A stretch of 42,555 nucleotides of DNA from Thermoguttaceae bacterium (GTDB lineage: Bacteria > Planctomycetota > Planctomycetia > Pirellulales > Thermoguttaceae), in the NCBI GenBank assembly GCA_029975295.1, contig JARKPK010000031.1:1-42555 (forward strand), given 5' to 3'. Each line of letters opens with the position of its first letter. Position 1 is the first letter of the stretch. Shown here piece after piece: positions 1-8,805 of this stretch. The notes beneath the pieces were generated by a model that searched no databases, was not told where the DNA came from, and saw only the letters and a program-made list of their open reading frames with translations. The position numbers and the translations under genes are program-made.

Positions 1-124
1 TCTTCAACGAGTGCCCATCGGCCGCGAGGCTGCGGCGGCCTTCGTCGACGGCCACATAGGGCAGCCCGCGGAGGCGGAGATACTCCTCGAAGGCGGATTC
101 GTAGTGGTTGTCGCGGTTGGCCAT
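1..124 (-). CDS. HYExAFE-family protein, N-terminal part
   Basis: Only the first 41 codons are inside the window; the gene runs off the left edge. The ATG at 124-122 opens with MANRDNHYESAFEEYLR, which carries the HYExAFE signature (here HYESAFE, residues 7-13), followed by LPYVAVDEGRRS. I recognise this as a small family seen mainly in planctomycetes; its biochemical role is not known to me. It is the last visible gene of the minus-strand block that holds tig, two clpP genes and a lipoprotein, but a 291-base gap separates it from that lipoprotein, so co-transcription is unproven. The start is chosen because the signature follows directly. Confidence 0.8.
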   Translation of the reverse strand, partial: MANRDNHYESAFEEYLRLRGLPYVAVDEGRRSLAADGHSLK

Positions 125-415
125 CGCGGACCTCTACTGCCTGCTTCAAAGAGTTCACATGGCCCAGACGCCTCGAACGACGAGGGCCACCAAGCCAACC
201 GGAGGCAGACCGGCGGTTCTCACGGGGAACCGACAAGAGATTCTACCAGCCGGCCGCGGTTCGACCAAGGCGAACGCAGCGACGCAGGACAGAGCGCCGA
301 TGCGGAAACGGCCGTGCGGCTCCTCTTGAGCCGTCAACGCGTGCCAACGGAAGGCCAAGGAAACGCGCGCTGTTTGCAAAAAGGGGCTTGCCGTTCTTGG
401 ACGGCTCGGTCGGGC

Positions 416-1555
416 TTATCGCCGTTCGGGCGACCAGGTCGGCCGTTTCAACGCAGTCGTCGGCCGCGAGGGGGTTGCAGCCGGCCGCGGCGTTTCGCGC
501 CGGCCGGTTGTTTCGGGCGGGGCGGGTTCGTCGGCGGTGGTCCGCACTTCGACGGATGGAGCCGCGCCTCGGCCGTCGGCGGCGGTTTCACCCGCAGCCG
601 GCGCGCTGCGGGGCAACAGCGGTGTGGGCGCAGCCGACGCCATCGGCGCCGGCGAGGATTTGCCGTCAGGTTCGCCTGATGGATCGCCGGCAGGTTGGCC
701 AGTGAGCATCGGCCCGACTTGAGCCGGTTGCGCGGTGCGCGGCGGCGCATCGGCAAGCTCGATCTTGATCGGCCGATCGGCCTGGAGCTTGCGGCCGTCG
801 GCGGTGATGTAGCGGACGAACAGGTGCAGATCTTCGTTTTGGGGCGGTTCGGCCGGCCAAGGGAGTTCCAAATGCAAGCCCGGCGCCGGCCCATCAGTCA
901 CCAACAGCGCCTCGGCCTCTTCGGCGGCGAAATCCCAGCGGGCGATTCGACCGACATCGCCCGGCAGCGAAGGATCGACGACAACGACATTGATTTGGCC
1001 GCTGGCGGCCACGATTCGGCCTTGTGCGTCGCGCGGTTCGATGACGACCATCACGCCCTCGTGTCCGGCGGCTCGTCCGCGGCGGAATCCGCCGGTGGCC
1101 AGCCGGTTCAGCTCGATGGCGGCCACCTGCCGGCTGTTTCCGGCGACAACGGCCGGCCTGCGCTGCAAGCCCGCGCCGCGAACCGGAAAGCCCGGGCCCG
1201 CCGGGCCTGCCGGCGGTGCGGCGCCGGAGGGTTTCGTCTCGCCCGAATCGCCCGGGATGATTACGGAAGGGATGGCCTCGGGCACGATGGCGCCGGGAGT
1301 TGTTTCGGGCCGGGGGGCGCGGGCGGAAGGGCGCCGCGAGGCGTCGGCCCCCGCCGGATTGCGCTCGGCTTGTTCGAGCTTGCGGCGAGCCGACTGCAAT
1401 TCGTCGTTGCACAACTCCAACTCATCCCGGAGTTGATAGATTTGGTCCTCCTGCAATCGCAGCTCGCGCTCGAGCAAGGCGATGTTCGGGTCGGTGCGGC
1501 AAGCGGCCGCGCCCAAGCAAAGGGCCAGCACGACGAACGGCATCCATGCCTTCAT
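416..1555 (-). CDS. Putative coiled-coil lipoprotein, proline/alanine-rich
   Basis: A 379-residue protein of unknown function. The ATG at 1555 opens MKAWMPFVVLALCLGAAAC, a lipoprotein-type signal with the likely lipidated Cys at residue 19; the -3 position is Ala rather than Leu, so the lipobox is imperfect. The open frame extends 51 codons further upstream but that extension has no signal-like character. After the signal, a charged heptad-like stretch of about 40 residues (ALLEREL...QIYQLRDELELCNDEL...RRKLEQAE) predicts a coiled coil. A Pro/Ala/Gly-rich linker follows, then a more ordered middle (VVVIEPRDAQGRIV, LFVRYITADGRKLQ) that could be a beta-sandwich. The C-terminal 100 residues are low-complexity Pro/Ala/Thr and basic. 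It lies 273 bases downstream of clpP on the same strand. I infer an envelope-tethered structural protein; no enzyme motif is visible. Confidence 0.75.
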   Translation of the reverse strand: MKAWMPFVVLALCLGAAACRTDPNIALLERELRLQEDQIYQLRDELELCNDELQSARRKLEQAERNPAGADASRRPSARAPRPETTPGAIVPEAIPSVIIPGDSGETKPSGAAPPAGPAGPGFPVRGAGLQRRPAVVAGNSRQVAAIELNRLATGGFRRGRAAGHEGVMVVIEPRDAQGRIVAASGQINVVVVDPSLPGDVGRIARWDFAAEEAEALLVTDGPAPGLHLELPWPAEPPQNEDLHLFVRYITADGRKLQADRPIKIELADAPPRTAQPAQVGPMLTGQPAGDPSGEPDGKSSPAPMASAAPTPLLPRSAPAAGETAADGRGAAPSVEVRTTADEPAPPETTGRRETPRPAATPSRPTTALKRPTWSPERR

Positions 1556-1828
1556 AACGCACCTGGTCTGACAAGGCGTTGGTGATACTTTCCGGATCAA
1601 CGCGTCCTTGCGATTCCGGACGATCGCTCCTCGCACCAAAACGCGCGCCGCCGGATTCACGCCCTTGCGATTCTCGGAGAATCCAAGCGCATCCGCCGCG
1701 GCGCTCATGTCCGCGGAGGCCGGCTTTTGCCGAGCCGGCCTTTGCTGAAAGGGCCTTGTTGCGTTCCTGAGTTTGAGGGGCGATTCCTGTTCTATCGTTC
1801 AGCGGCGCGCCCGGCGGCCTGTTGCCGA

Positions 1829-2422
1829 TCAGCCGGAGGACGGCGCGTGTTCGATCACACTGTCGATGATGCCGTAGCTGAGGGCTTCTTCGGCGGTCAT
1901 GAAGCGATCGCGGTCGGTGTCTCGCTGAATCTGTTCCAGCGGCCGGCCGGTGTGCTTCAACAAAATCTGGTTGAGGCGGTCTTTGATTTTCACGAATTCG
2001 CGGGCGTGGATGAGGATGTCTTCCGCCGTGCCTTCCATGCCCGCCAGCGGCTGATGAATCATGATCCGCGAGTTGGGCAACGCCCGCCGCTTGCCCGCCG
2101 TGCCGGCGGCCAAGAGGATGGCGCCCATCGACGCGCATTGGCCGACGCAGTAGGTGGCCACGTCGCAGTTGATGAACTGCATCGTGTCGTAGATCGCCAA
2201 GCCGGCCGAGATGCTCCCGCCGGGCGAGTTGATGTACATATGCACGTCGGCCTTCGGGTCTTCCGCCTGGAGGAAGAGCAGTTGGGCGACGATGGCGTTG
2301 GCCACTTCATCATTGACTTGCGAGCCGAGGAAAACGATGCGGTCTTTCAGCAGGCGGCTGTAGATGTCCATCGCCCGCTCTTCGCGGCCGCTTTTCTCGA
2401 TCACAAAGGGCACCAAAGGCAT
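1829..2422 (-). CDS. clpP: ATP-dependent Clp protease proteolytic subunit (canonical copy)
   Basis: A 197-residue ClpP, the barrel-forming serine peptidase that degrades proteins fed by ClpX or ClpA/ClpC. The triad is complete: Ser98 in GQCASMGA, His123 in MIHQP and Asp172 in DTDRDRFM, almost the same numbering as mature E. coli ClpP. The oxyanion loop [12 protein letters not shown] (residues 63-74) is intact. The usual GQAASMGA reads GQCASMGA, placing a Cys two residues before the nucleophile. It lies 86 bases downstream of a second, different clpP and behind trigger factor, the classic tig-clpP order. With its neighbour it may form a mixed ClpP1P2 barrel; that is inference. Confidence 0.97.
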   Translation of the reverse strand: MPLVPFVIEKSGREERAMDIYSRLLKDRIVFLGSQVNDEVANAIVAQLLFLQAEDPKADVHMYINSPGGSISAGLAIYDTMQFINCDVATYCVGQCASMGAILLAAGTAGKRRALPNSRIMIHQPLAGMEGTAEDILIHAREFVKIKDRLNQILLKHTGRPLEQIQRDTDRDRFMTAEEALSYGIIDSVIEHAPSSG

Positions 2423-2508
2423 GGCACGCTCCGCGGTATGGGTCGGTCCGTGACTGATTCGGTTGCGTTGGAAGCGAGCAGCCGGCTCGGGCGGCGCGAT
2501 TGCTCCGG

Positions 2509-3144
2509 CTACTCGTCTTCGCTCTCCTTGCCGCCGGGGACTTGATGCTTTTGCAGCACTTCGTCAACCACCCCGTACTCCTTGGCCTGTTGGGCGGTCA
2601 TGTAGAAATCGCGATCGGTGTCTTTGGCGATTCGCTCGATCGGCTGGCCGGTGTGCGTCGCCAAGATTTCGTTGATCGTGGTGCGGCTGCGGAGGATTTC
2701 GTCGGCTTGAATCTCGATGTCGGACACCTGCCCGCCCACCGCACCGTACGGTTGGTGGATCATCACCTTGGCGTGGGGCAGGGCGAATCGTTTGCCCTTG
2801 GCCCCTCCGGCCAAGAGCACGGCGCCTCCGCTGGCCGCCAGCCCGAAACAATAGGTGTTCACCGGGCAGCTGAGAATCTGCATCGTATCGTAGATCGCCA
2901 GCGTGGCCGTCACGCTGCCGCCGGGCGAATTGATGTAGAAGTGGATGTCTTTCCGCCGGTTTTCGCTTTGCAGGTAAAGAAGCTTCATCACGACCTCGCT
3001 GGCGTTCAGGTCGTGGATTTCCCCCTGCAAGACGATGATGCGGTTTTCCAGCAGCAGGTCGCCGAGGGTCATCTGGCGTTGCCGCTGATAGTCGCGATAG
3101 GAAAGCTGCGGCACGGCGCCGGTCAACCGATGGGAATCGCTCAT
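2509..3144 (-). CDS. clpP: ATP-dependent Clp protease proteolytic subunit (second copy)
   Basis: A 211-residue ClpP paralogue with a full triad: Ser105 in [11 protein letters not shown], His130 in MIHQPYG and Asp179 in DTDRDFYM. It differs from the downstream copy in the nucleophile elbow (AASGG instead of ASMGA), in a longer N-terminal segment (residues 1-33, rich in Arg and Gln) and in a C-terminal tail ending KESEDE. It keeps [12 protein letters not shown] and the handle region with [17 protein letters not shown]. The two copies are clearly divergent rather than a recent duplication. Position directly behind tig, 119 bases away, suggests that chaperone and protease are made from one transcript. 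ClpX is not in the window. Confidence 0.96.
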   Translation of the reverse strand: MSDSHRLTGAVPQLSYRDYQRQRQMTLGDLLLENRIIVLQGEIHDLNASEVVMKLLYLQSENRRKDIHFYINSPGGSVTATLAIYDTMQILSCPVNTYCFGLAASGGAVLLAGGAKGKRFALPHAKVMIHQPYGAVGGQVSDIEIQADEILRSRTTINEILATHTGQPIERIAKDTDRDFYMTAQQAKEYGVVDEVLQKHQVPGGKESEDE

Positions 3145-3198
3145 GAATCAACCTCCGTGTTCAAATATCTTCGCCGCGCGGTTCGCGCCTCGGCCGCT

Positions 3199-3232
3199 GC
3201 GCCGCCGGTGGCGCGGCAGGGCCGAAGGCCCT
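3199..3232 (-). promoter_or_regulatory. Two intercistronic hairpins between tig and clpP
   Basis: In the 119-base gap between the tig stop and the clpP start there are two perfect stems. Bases 3199-3203 pair with 3210-3214 (GCGCC/GGCGC, 6-base loop), and 3218-3223 pair with 3227-3232 (AGGGCC/GGCCCT, 3-base loop). There is no T-run on the minus strand, so they are not standard intrinsic terminators. They could be mRNA-stabilising or processing structures that set the tig:clpP ratio. Short GC stems arise easily by chance in this DNA. Confidence 0.3.
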
Positions 3233-3263
3233 CGGCCCGATCGCCCGCCGCCATGAAGCGGCA

Positions 3264-4817
3264 TCACCCAAAGCGACGCGGTTCGCCCGGTCGGCCGCCT
3301 TCGGCCGGGGCCGCTTCCGCCGAGGTGGCCTCGGGGATCTCGCTGACCACCGCCCCGCAAACCGAAATGTGCGAGGCCGCTTCCTCCGTCCTCCTGGGGA
3401 ACTCGAAGGGAATGTGCTCGTACTGGGCGTTCTCCATGATCAAGTCCACCACCTTGCGCTCGACGATCTGATTGGACAGCACGTCCATCCCGCCGGCCTT
3501 CTCCAACTGGGCGCGGATCCGCCGCGGGCTTACGTTCTGACGCGAGGCGATCGTGCGAATTTCGTCCTCGAAATCCCGCTCGTCGACCGTGATCTTCTCT
3601 TCTTCGGCCACGCGCTCGAGGATGAAATGCTCTTTCAAGGCGGCGGCCACCATTTCGCCGGCGTTTCGGCGGAGCTTGTTCTCGTGGGCCAGAATTTCGT
3701 CTTCGCTGAAACCGCTCGATTGCAGGTCCAACACGGCGCGGTGGAGCTCGCGAGCGGTTTGCCGTGCAAGCAACTGCGGCGGCAACTCCCAGTCAGCCGC
3801 CTCGGTCAACAAGGCCGAAATCTGCTCGCGGGCCGCTTGCCGCTGCCGATACTTCAACTGGTTGGTCAACGAATCACGAATCGCGTCGCGCAGTTCCGCT
3901 TCGCTGCCGAACGAACCCATCTCTTCGAGCAGCGCCGGCGTGACCGCCGCCGCTTCGACCCGTTTGACTTCATGCACGTGGAACTCGGCATCCACTTGCT
4001 GGCCGCGCAACGCCTCGTTGGAAGCGGACGGCGCCACGCGGGCCGAGAGGGTTCGCGACTCGCCCGCCGTCACGCCGGCCAACCCCGACCCGAAGTCCTC
4101 GATCTCGGCGTCCACTATGCTCAACTTCGGCAACAGCCGCAGCATTTCGTCTTTGTATCGGGCAAGTTCCTTGCCCTCGTGGCGGAACACAATGTCGCAA
4201 ACGACATAGTCTTCGGCTTCGGCCGGGCCGTTGTGGGGGACCAGCCGGCCGCGATTCTCCAGCAAGCGCTTCAAGTGATAATCGATGTCGGCGTCGGTCA
4301 CCTCGCGCTGCGGCACGCGCAGCTTCAGGCCCTTCCATTGAGGCAGGTCGAACTCGGGCCGCACCTCGATCTCGAACTCGTACACCATTTCGCCTTCGTC
4401 AGGCAACTGCACGGCGTCGATGTCGATCGACGGCTCGCTGATCGGCGTCAAATGATAATCGGCGTTGATCTGCTCCACGCTGTCGTAGAGCAGTTGCGTC
4501 TTGACCTTCTCGCCGATCTGCTTGCGAAACTGCTTTTCCACCAGCCGCCGCGGCGCCCGACCCGGCCGAAAACCGGGCACGTGGGCCTCGGGCATCAACT
4601 CGGAGAACTCTTTGTTGAAATAGCGATCGATATCCTCGCGCGAAACCCGCACGACGATCCGCCGCTCGCAGGCCGAGGGCTTGTTGATCTCGACTTGAAG
4701 TTGCAGCTTGGGCTGCTCTTCCGCCTCGTTCGAAGCTTCGGCCGATGCCGTCTCTGCGGGCAGTTCGCCGGTCGCGCCGGTCAGGTCGTCGTCAGGTCGA
4801 TCGGTCTGGTCTGACAT
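3264..4817 (-). CDS. tig: Trigger factor, ribosome-associated chaperone
   Basis: A 517-residue trigger factor, which binds the ribosome next to uL23 at the exit tunnel and shields nascent chains. The ATG at 4817 gives MSDQTDRPDDDLTG; the frame stays open 25 codons upstream but that stretch lies in the hairpin-rich leader. A 35-residue acidic, disordered N-terminus is unusual. The ribosome-binding domain follows (LQLQVEINKPSACERRIVV) with the signature loop GFRPGRAPR at residues 82-90. Next comes the FKBP-like domain (about 195-290, PAEAEDYVVCDIVF) and the C-terminal arm domain (FGSEAELRDAIRDSL onwards), where IASRQNVSPRRIRAQLEKAG is typical of the family. The last 40 residues (AEAAPAEGGRPGEP) are low complexity. 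It heads the [11 protein letters not shown] block. Confidence 0.95.
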   Translation of the reverse strand: MSDQTDRPDDDLTGATGELPAETASAEASNEAEEQPKLQLQVEINKPSACERRIVVRVSREDIDRYFNKEFSELMPEAHVPGFRPGRAPRRLVEKQFRKQIGEKVKTQLLYDSVEQINADYHLTPISEPSIDIDAVQLPDEGEMVYEFEIEVRPEFDLPQWKGLKLRVPQREVTDADIDYHLKRLLENRGRLVPHNGPAEAEDYVVCDIVFRHEGKELARYKDEMLRLLPKLSIVDAEIEDFGSGLAGVTAGESRTLSARVAPSASNEALRGQQVDAEFHVHEVKRVEAAAVTPALLEEMGSFGSEAELRDAIRDSLTNQLKYRQRQAAREQISALLTEAADWELPPQLLARQTARELHRAVLDLQSSGFSEDEILAHENKLRRNAGEMVAAALKEHFILERVAEEEKITVDERDFEDEIRTIASRQNVSPRRIRAQLEKAGGMDVLSNQIVERKVVDLIMENAQYEHIPFEFPRRTEEAASHISVCGAVVSEIPEATSAEAAPAEGGRPGEPRRFG

Positions 4818-4841
4818 GATTCTCGCCGTCGATTGTCTTGC

Positions 4842-4923
4842 GGCCTTGCGACAAGGCCATACGCACGGTTCCGGCCGCACACGGCGCAACAACGCGCCGG
4901 ATGGGCGACAGGCAACTCCTGTC
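4842..4923 (-). promoter_or_regulatory. Triple-hairpin leader upstream of tig
   Basis: The 147 bases between tRNA-Gly and the tig ATG contain three consecutive perfect stems. 4842-4848 pairs with 4852-4858 (GGCCTTG/CAAGGCC, 3-base loop). 4882-4887 pairs with 4894-4899 (CGGCGC/GCGCCG, 6-base loop). 4907-4912 pairs with 4918-4923 (GACAGG/CCTGTC, 5-base loop). The first lies 24 bases before the start codon. No long T-run follows any of them. They could mark tRNA 3' processing, transcript stability or translational control of tig. The structures are visible; the role is inference. Confidence 0.4.
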
Positions 4924-4964
4924 CGCCGCCCGATCGCCGCCTCGGCCCGGGATTAATGAAAAAG

Positions 4965-5037
4965 AGCGGGTGATGGGACTCGAACCCACGACAACCACGT
5001 TGGCAACGTGGCGCTCTACCAACTGAGCTACACCCGC
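4965..5037 (-). tRNA. tRNA-Gly (anticodon GCC)
   Basis: A complete 73-base cloverleaf on the minus strand. The acceptor stem is GCGGGTG paired with CACCCGC and discriminator T. The D-arm is GCTC-AGTTGGTA-GAGC. The anticodon stem CCACG/CGTGG carries loop TTGCCAA, so the anticodon is GCC and the tRNA reads glycine GGC and GGT. The variable loop is TTGTC. The T-arm is GTGGG-TTCGAGT-CCCAT with one G-T pair. The 3' CCA is not encoded. A CTTTTTC run directly follows the discriminator base and could end or pause transcription before tig. Confidence 0.97.
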
Positions 5038-5408
5038 TGATCGAAACAATCGGGTCCGCCGATCTCGGGCCCCGCGGCCGCAATCACCATGCGGCGTACG
5101 AAGCCCTCCGACGAATCCCGAGATTATAGGTTGTCCGTCTTGTGTTTCAAGGGCAGTTGCCACCTCGCAAAGGGGATCCCATACGGCAAACAATGCTATT
5201 CTATCAGGGCCGCCCAGGCTTCCAAGCCCCCCCATTCCCCGCCCGACAGCCCAAAACCGCGTGGCTTCCCGCGTCACGGGCGACCCGCTGCCCGGCTTCA
5301 ACCATTCTGGTCGGGCATTGCTCCATCGATGGCCTATAGGCCGCGCTGCCGAGGTGGCGATGTGGCCGCGGCTCGCCACAGGCCGCGGATGGACTCGCTT
5401 GCCGGGCA

Positions 5409-5434
5409 GATATTGTTGCTGCGGCGGCAATATC
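5409..5434 (+). other. 11-bp hairpin with TGCG tetraloop
   Basis: Bases 5409-5419 pair with 5424-5434 around the loop TGCG at 5420-5423. The stem reads GATATTGTTGC/GCGGCAATATC, with nine Watson-Crick and two G-T pairs when read as plus-strand RNA; the minus strand would have two A-C mismatches instead. There is no T-run after it. It is the clearest structure in this spacer and may belong to an unannotated small RNA or an mRNA leader. Confidence 0.35.
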
Positions 5435-5601
5435 GCCTCCGTTGCCGCGCTTCACCGCGCGCGGATCCACCGCGATCGGTTCGTTTGGCGGTCGAATCGG
5501 AATCGTCGGCGCCTCGGGCCTTGCTGACCACCAAACGGAACGCTCGGTCGATCCCCGCATCATCCGATCGCGCTCGGCCGCGCCTGCAACGAGGAAAAAC
5601 A

Positions 5602-5630
5602 TTGTTTACGCGATCGGGGAATGGTATTTT
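5602..5630 (+). promoter_or_regulatory. Candidate sigma-70-type promoter
   Basis: TTGTTT (5602-5607), a 17-base spacer and TATTTT (5625-5630) sit in an unusually AT-rich patch of the spacer. This would drive the oxidoreductase at 5924 with a leader of about 285 bases. The match is only 4 of 6 in each box. Confidence 0.25.
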
Positions 5631-5923
5631 TTATGACATCGCCAACTGGGGAGTCCTATGGGGCGACTGTCCGCTGCACCCCGACGCGCCCGGTTAAGCC
5701 CGGCAAGCGACGGCCCGAAGGAACGCCTCAGGCGATTCGGCCGCCCGGTTGCGCGAACCGAAATGCGTCCTCCGGCCCGACCACTTGCGTACGCACGTCG
5801 GCAAACGATTCGCGGCGAGCAGACGACCACGAGGGGGAAAACAGAACGGCGCCCTGGCGGTCGCCCAAGCGATTTGGCCAGTATCCCAAGAGCAGCACCC
5901 TCGGAATTAATGGAACACCCGCC

Positions 5924-7327
5924 ATGCAACATCCGGCAAGCCTCAATCACCATTGCCTCAGCAATCACTTGGCCGAGAAAAAGGCCGGGCGAATCGACGC
6001 GCTCCATTGCGAAGTCGGCCTGCGGCGACGAACGTTTCTCGGCGCGATGGCCGCGGCCGCAGCGCCGTGGGTAATCCCCTGCCGGGCGCTGGGCGCCGAC
6101 GGCGCACCGCCGAGCGAACGGATTCGTGTCGGGCTGATCGGCTACGGGCGGCAGACGCATTTCTATAACTTCAAACTCTTCGCCCGCGAGCCCGATGCCG
6201 AAGTGGTTGCCGTTTGCGAGGTCGATCGCTGGCGGTTAGAGCAGGGCAAGCAGGCGGTCGAAACGTTTTATGCCGACCAGTCGGGCAAGCCGTCGTTCCG
6301 CGGCTGTTCGATCTACCGCGACTACCGAGACCTGCTCGGCCGGACCGACATCGACGCGGTGATGATTTCTACGCCCGATCATTGGCACGTGCCGATGACG
6401 CTCGACGCCTTTGCCGCCGGCAAAGACGTGGCGTGCGAGAAACCGGTCAATCGCAGCATTGCTCAAGGCCGGGCGGTGATGGCCGCCGCGAAGAAGTACG
6501 GGCGGGTGTACCGCGTCGATAGCGAGTTCCGCTCGCTGGCGAATTTTCATCGGGCAGTGGAGCTGGTGCGCGGCGGGGCGATCGGCCGGTTGAAGCGGAT
6601 CGTTACCGGCGTGCCCGCCTCCGACGATGTCGAGTGCCCACCGTCGCCGCCGATGAACGTGCCCGAGGAACTCGACTACGATCTGTGGCTGGGGCCGGCC
6701 CCGAAGGCGCCGTACACCGAGAACCGCGTCCACGCGCCGAAGAAGTTCGATCGGCCCGGCTGGATGCGGATCCTCGACTACAGCGACGGCATCATCACCA
6801 ACTGGGGCGCGCACCTGAACGACATCGCCCTTTGGGCGGCCGACAAAGAGCGCACCGGGCCGGTGCAGATCCGCGCCCAAGGCGTTTGGCCCGCCCCGGG
6901 CAAGCTGTGGAACGTGCTGCGGACCTTCGAGGTTCACTACCGCTTTGCCGACGGACTGGAGTTGATCTACAAGACCGATCGCCCCTACGCGCGCTTCGAA
7001 GGCGAAGGCGGTTGGATTCAGGCCGACTTTCCTAAGAAGCTCGAGGCCGAGCCGGCCGGGGTGCTGCAAACGCAACTGCCGGCCGACGCCCCGCGATTTC
7101 CGCTGAAAAGCGAGAAACGGGATTTTCTCGATGCCGTCCGCGCGCGCGGCGCCACGCTGGAAGACGCCGAGGTGGGTCATCGGGTGACGAGCCTGTGCCA
7201 CTTAGGGCACATCGCCATCCATTTGGGACGCGAGCTGCGGTGGGACCCGGCGGCCGAGCGGTTCGTCGATTGTGCCGAGGCCGACCGCTACATCGACAAA
7301 CCGATCACCGCCCTGCCGCAAGGCTGA
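5924..7327 (+). CDS. Tat-exported Gfo/Idh/MocA-family oxidoreductase
   Basis: A 467-residue NAD(P)-dependent oxidoreductase of the glucose-fructose oxidoreductase/inositol dehydrogenase/MocA family. The N-terminus holds a twin-arginine signal, LRRRTFLGAMAAAAAPW (residues 33-49), so it is probably exported folded with its cofactor. The Rossmann loop is VGLIGYGRQ (69-77), and the catalytic-site EKP motif is at 172-174 (CEKPVNRS). A later WGAHLNDIALW belongs to the substrate-binding C-domain. The C-terminal block GHRVTSLCHLGHIAIHLG...LRWDPAAERF is the form common in planctomycetes. The ATG at 5924 is the last good start before the signal; a frame open back to 5621 has no homologous-looking content. 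There is no clear Shine-Dalgarno site. Substrate is unknown, probably a sugar or polyol. A second Tat member lies at 17086. Confidence 0.88.
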   Translation: MQHPASLNHHCLSNHLAEKKAGRIDALHCEVGLRRRTFLGAMAAAAAPWVIPCRALGADGAPPSERIRVGLIGYGRQTHFYNFKLFAREPDAEVVAVCEVDRWRLEQGKQAVETFYADQSGKPSFRGCSIYRDYRDLLGRTDIDAVMISTPDHWHVPMTLDAFAAGKDVACEKPVNRSIAQGRAVMAAAKKYGRVYRVDSEFRSLANFHRAVELVRGGAIGRLKRIVTGVPASDDVECPPSPPMNVPEELDYDLWLGPAPKAPYTENRVHAPKKFDRPGWMRILDYSDGIITNWGAHLNDIALWAADKERTGPVQIRAQGVWPAPGKLWNVLRTFEVHYRFADGLELIYKTDRPYARFEGEGGWIQADFPKKLEAEPAGVLQTQLPADAPRFPLKSEKRDFLDAVRARGATLEDAEVGHRVTSLCHLGHIAIHLGRELRWDPAAERFVDCAEADRYIDKPITALPQG

Positions 7328-7561
7328 CTCGGACGGAAGCGGGAAATCGGCGGAGAAGTGGAACGGGAGACTGAATCATCGGCCGGGCCGACGGCGGATC
7401 GCCCCGGGCGCTGGTCGGCAATCGGACGGAAAACCGGCGTTGTGTAGCGACCTGATGAACGATAATCCAAGCGGCATGTTTGCAAAGGGGAAAGGAAGCA
7501 GAAGGGGCAGAATCGCTATAGGTTGACCGTTTGGAGGTTCGTTTGAGGCGGGGAGGTAACG

Positions 7562-8470
7562 ATGAAGCGACGGCACGCATTCACATTGGTCGAGTTGTTG
7601 GTGGTGATCGCCATCATCGGCATCTTGGTGGCGTTGTTGATGCCGGCCGTGCAGGGGGCGCGGGAGTCGGCCCGAAGGATGCGGTGCAGCAACAATCTGT
7701 ATAACCTCGGCCGCGGCTTCCAGGGGCACGAAGAGACCCACGGGTTCTTTCCCACGGCAGGTGGCCCCGATTGGACGTGGCACATGACCTATGCCGATGG
7801 GGTGCCCACCGTGGGTGAACGGCAGCACGGGGGATGGGGCTTCCAGATTCTCAAGCACATTGAAGCGACAGCCGTTTGGGTAGGCGGCGACAAGAACGCC
7901 ACCGACCAAGACCGTTCGATCCTGGCGATCAGCACGCCGAACCCGATCTTCTTCTGCGCCAGCCGCCGCCGGCCGGAAGTGGTCGTCGCTGCCGACTGGT
8001 TGAAGAACCCGTGGAACACCGGGCGAACCTTCGGCCACGCCAAGATTGACTACGCCGCCGCCACGCTCGACTGCCCCTCGGACCAACCGGCCGGAGCGGG
8101 CATCGTGACGCGAATGAAGACGACCCAGGCGGCCCATGTCCGCGACGGGCTCTCGAACACCATGCTGCTGGCCGAGAAGAGGCACAACTTGAATTGCCTC
8201 GGACGGTTGGTCGTCAACGATAATGAAGGCTACACCTGCGGCTGGAACCACGACACGCTCCGCTACACCAGCCGCCAGCCGATGCCCGACTTCTACAGCG
8301 ACGACTGCGGCGATGCCGGCAACGATCTGTTCGGCTCGTCGCATCCGGCCGGCTTCAACGCCGTGATGGGCGACGGGGCCGTGCGGTTTTTCGCGTTCGA
8401 CGTCGATTTGGCCACTTTCCGCAACCTGGGCAACAAGGCCGACGGGAAGGCCGTCGTCCTGCCCGATTGA
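7562..8470 (+). CDS. DUF1559 prepilin-like (pseudopilin) protein
   Basis: A 302-residue protein with a type IV pilin-like N-terminus: a short basic leader MKRRHA, then [20 protein letters not shown]. This gives a methylation-type cleavage site before Phe and a hydrophobic helix. The next stretch, [19 protein letters not shown], and the C-terminal [13 protein letters not shown] are the hallmarks of DUF1559, a family expanded to dozens of copies in planctomycetes. A consensus GGGAGGT ribosome site precedes the ATG by a few bases. The function is unproven; an extracytoplasmic, membrane-anchored structural role is usually assumed. A small lipoprotein follows on the same strand, a pairing common in these genomes. 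Confidence 0.95.
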   Translation: MKRRHAFTLVELLVVIAIIGILVALLMPAVQGARESARRMRCSNNLYNLGRGFQGHEETHGFFPTAGGPDWTWHMTYADGVPTVGERQHGGWGFQILKHIEATAVWVGGDKNATDQDRSILAISTPNPIFFCASRRRPEVVVAADWLKNPWNTGRTFGHAKIDYAAATLDCPSDQPAGAGIVTRMKTTQAAHVRDGLSNTMLLAEKRHNLNCLGRLVVNDNEGYTCGWNHDTLRYTSRQPMPDFYSDDCGDAGNDLFGSSHPAGFNAVMGDGAVRFFAFDVDLATFRNLGNKADGKAVVLPD

Positions 8471-8805
8471 ACAGGTCACCGCAATGACGGAAGCGGCGGA
8501 AATCCGGAGCGAAGCGGCCGATTGCGATCCTCGCCCGCTAGGACGGCTTCTCGTGTTCCGCGGTTTCTCCGATCGGCGCGAACTCGGCCGCGGCAACAAG
8601 CGCCGCCCAACGCGGCGATTCTTTTGCCGAAAGAGGGAACGTTGGCCGACGACGAGATGCAACCATTCTTGAAACTTCGATTCCTTACCGGCCGAGATGA
8701 ACGGACCGGCCGAAATGGACGGCTGTTCGATGCGCCGAATTGCTCCGATCCGGCGGCCTGGGAAGCGGCCTGGGAAACAGATTTTTGCCGAAAGGACTTC
8801 ATAAG
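8471..8805. other. Spacer with a terminator-like hairpin
   Basis: 335 bases between the DUF1559 gene and the lipoprotein gene. No frame in it looks coding; the apparent open frames change composition and overlap the next gene out of frame. The only structure I can support is the hairpin at 8601-8625. Confidence 0.5.
8601..8625 (+). terminator. Candidate intrinsic terminator after DUF1559 gene
   Basis: CGCCGC (8601-8606) pairs perfectly with GCGGCG (8612-8617) over a 5-base loop and is followed by ATTCTTTT (8618-8625). It sits 130 bases past the DUF1559 stop. The T-run is interrupted, so efficiency is uncertain. Confidence 0.4.

Larger units (their letters stand above)
5038..5923. other. Gene-free spacer of 886 bases
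   Basis: This lies between the tRNA (minus) and the Tat-exported oxidoreductase (plus). No frame shows recognisable protein or a credible start site. It contains a perfect 12-bp palindrome GGCCTATAGGCC at 5331-5342, a strong hairpin at 5409-5434 and a promoter-like sequence at 5602-5630, listed separately. Confidence 0.6.

Noticed and set aside
5621-5923. N-terminal extension of the first Tat-exported oxidoreductase
   Set aside because: The extra 101 codons precede the twin-arginine signal, which must be near the N-terminus, and show no protein-like pattern.
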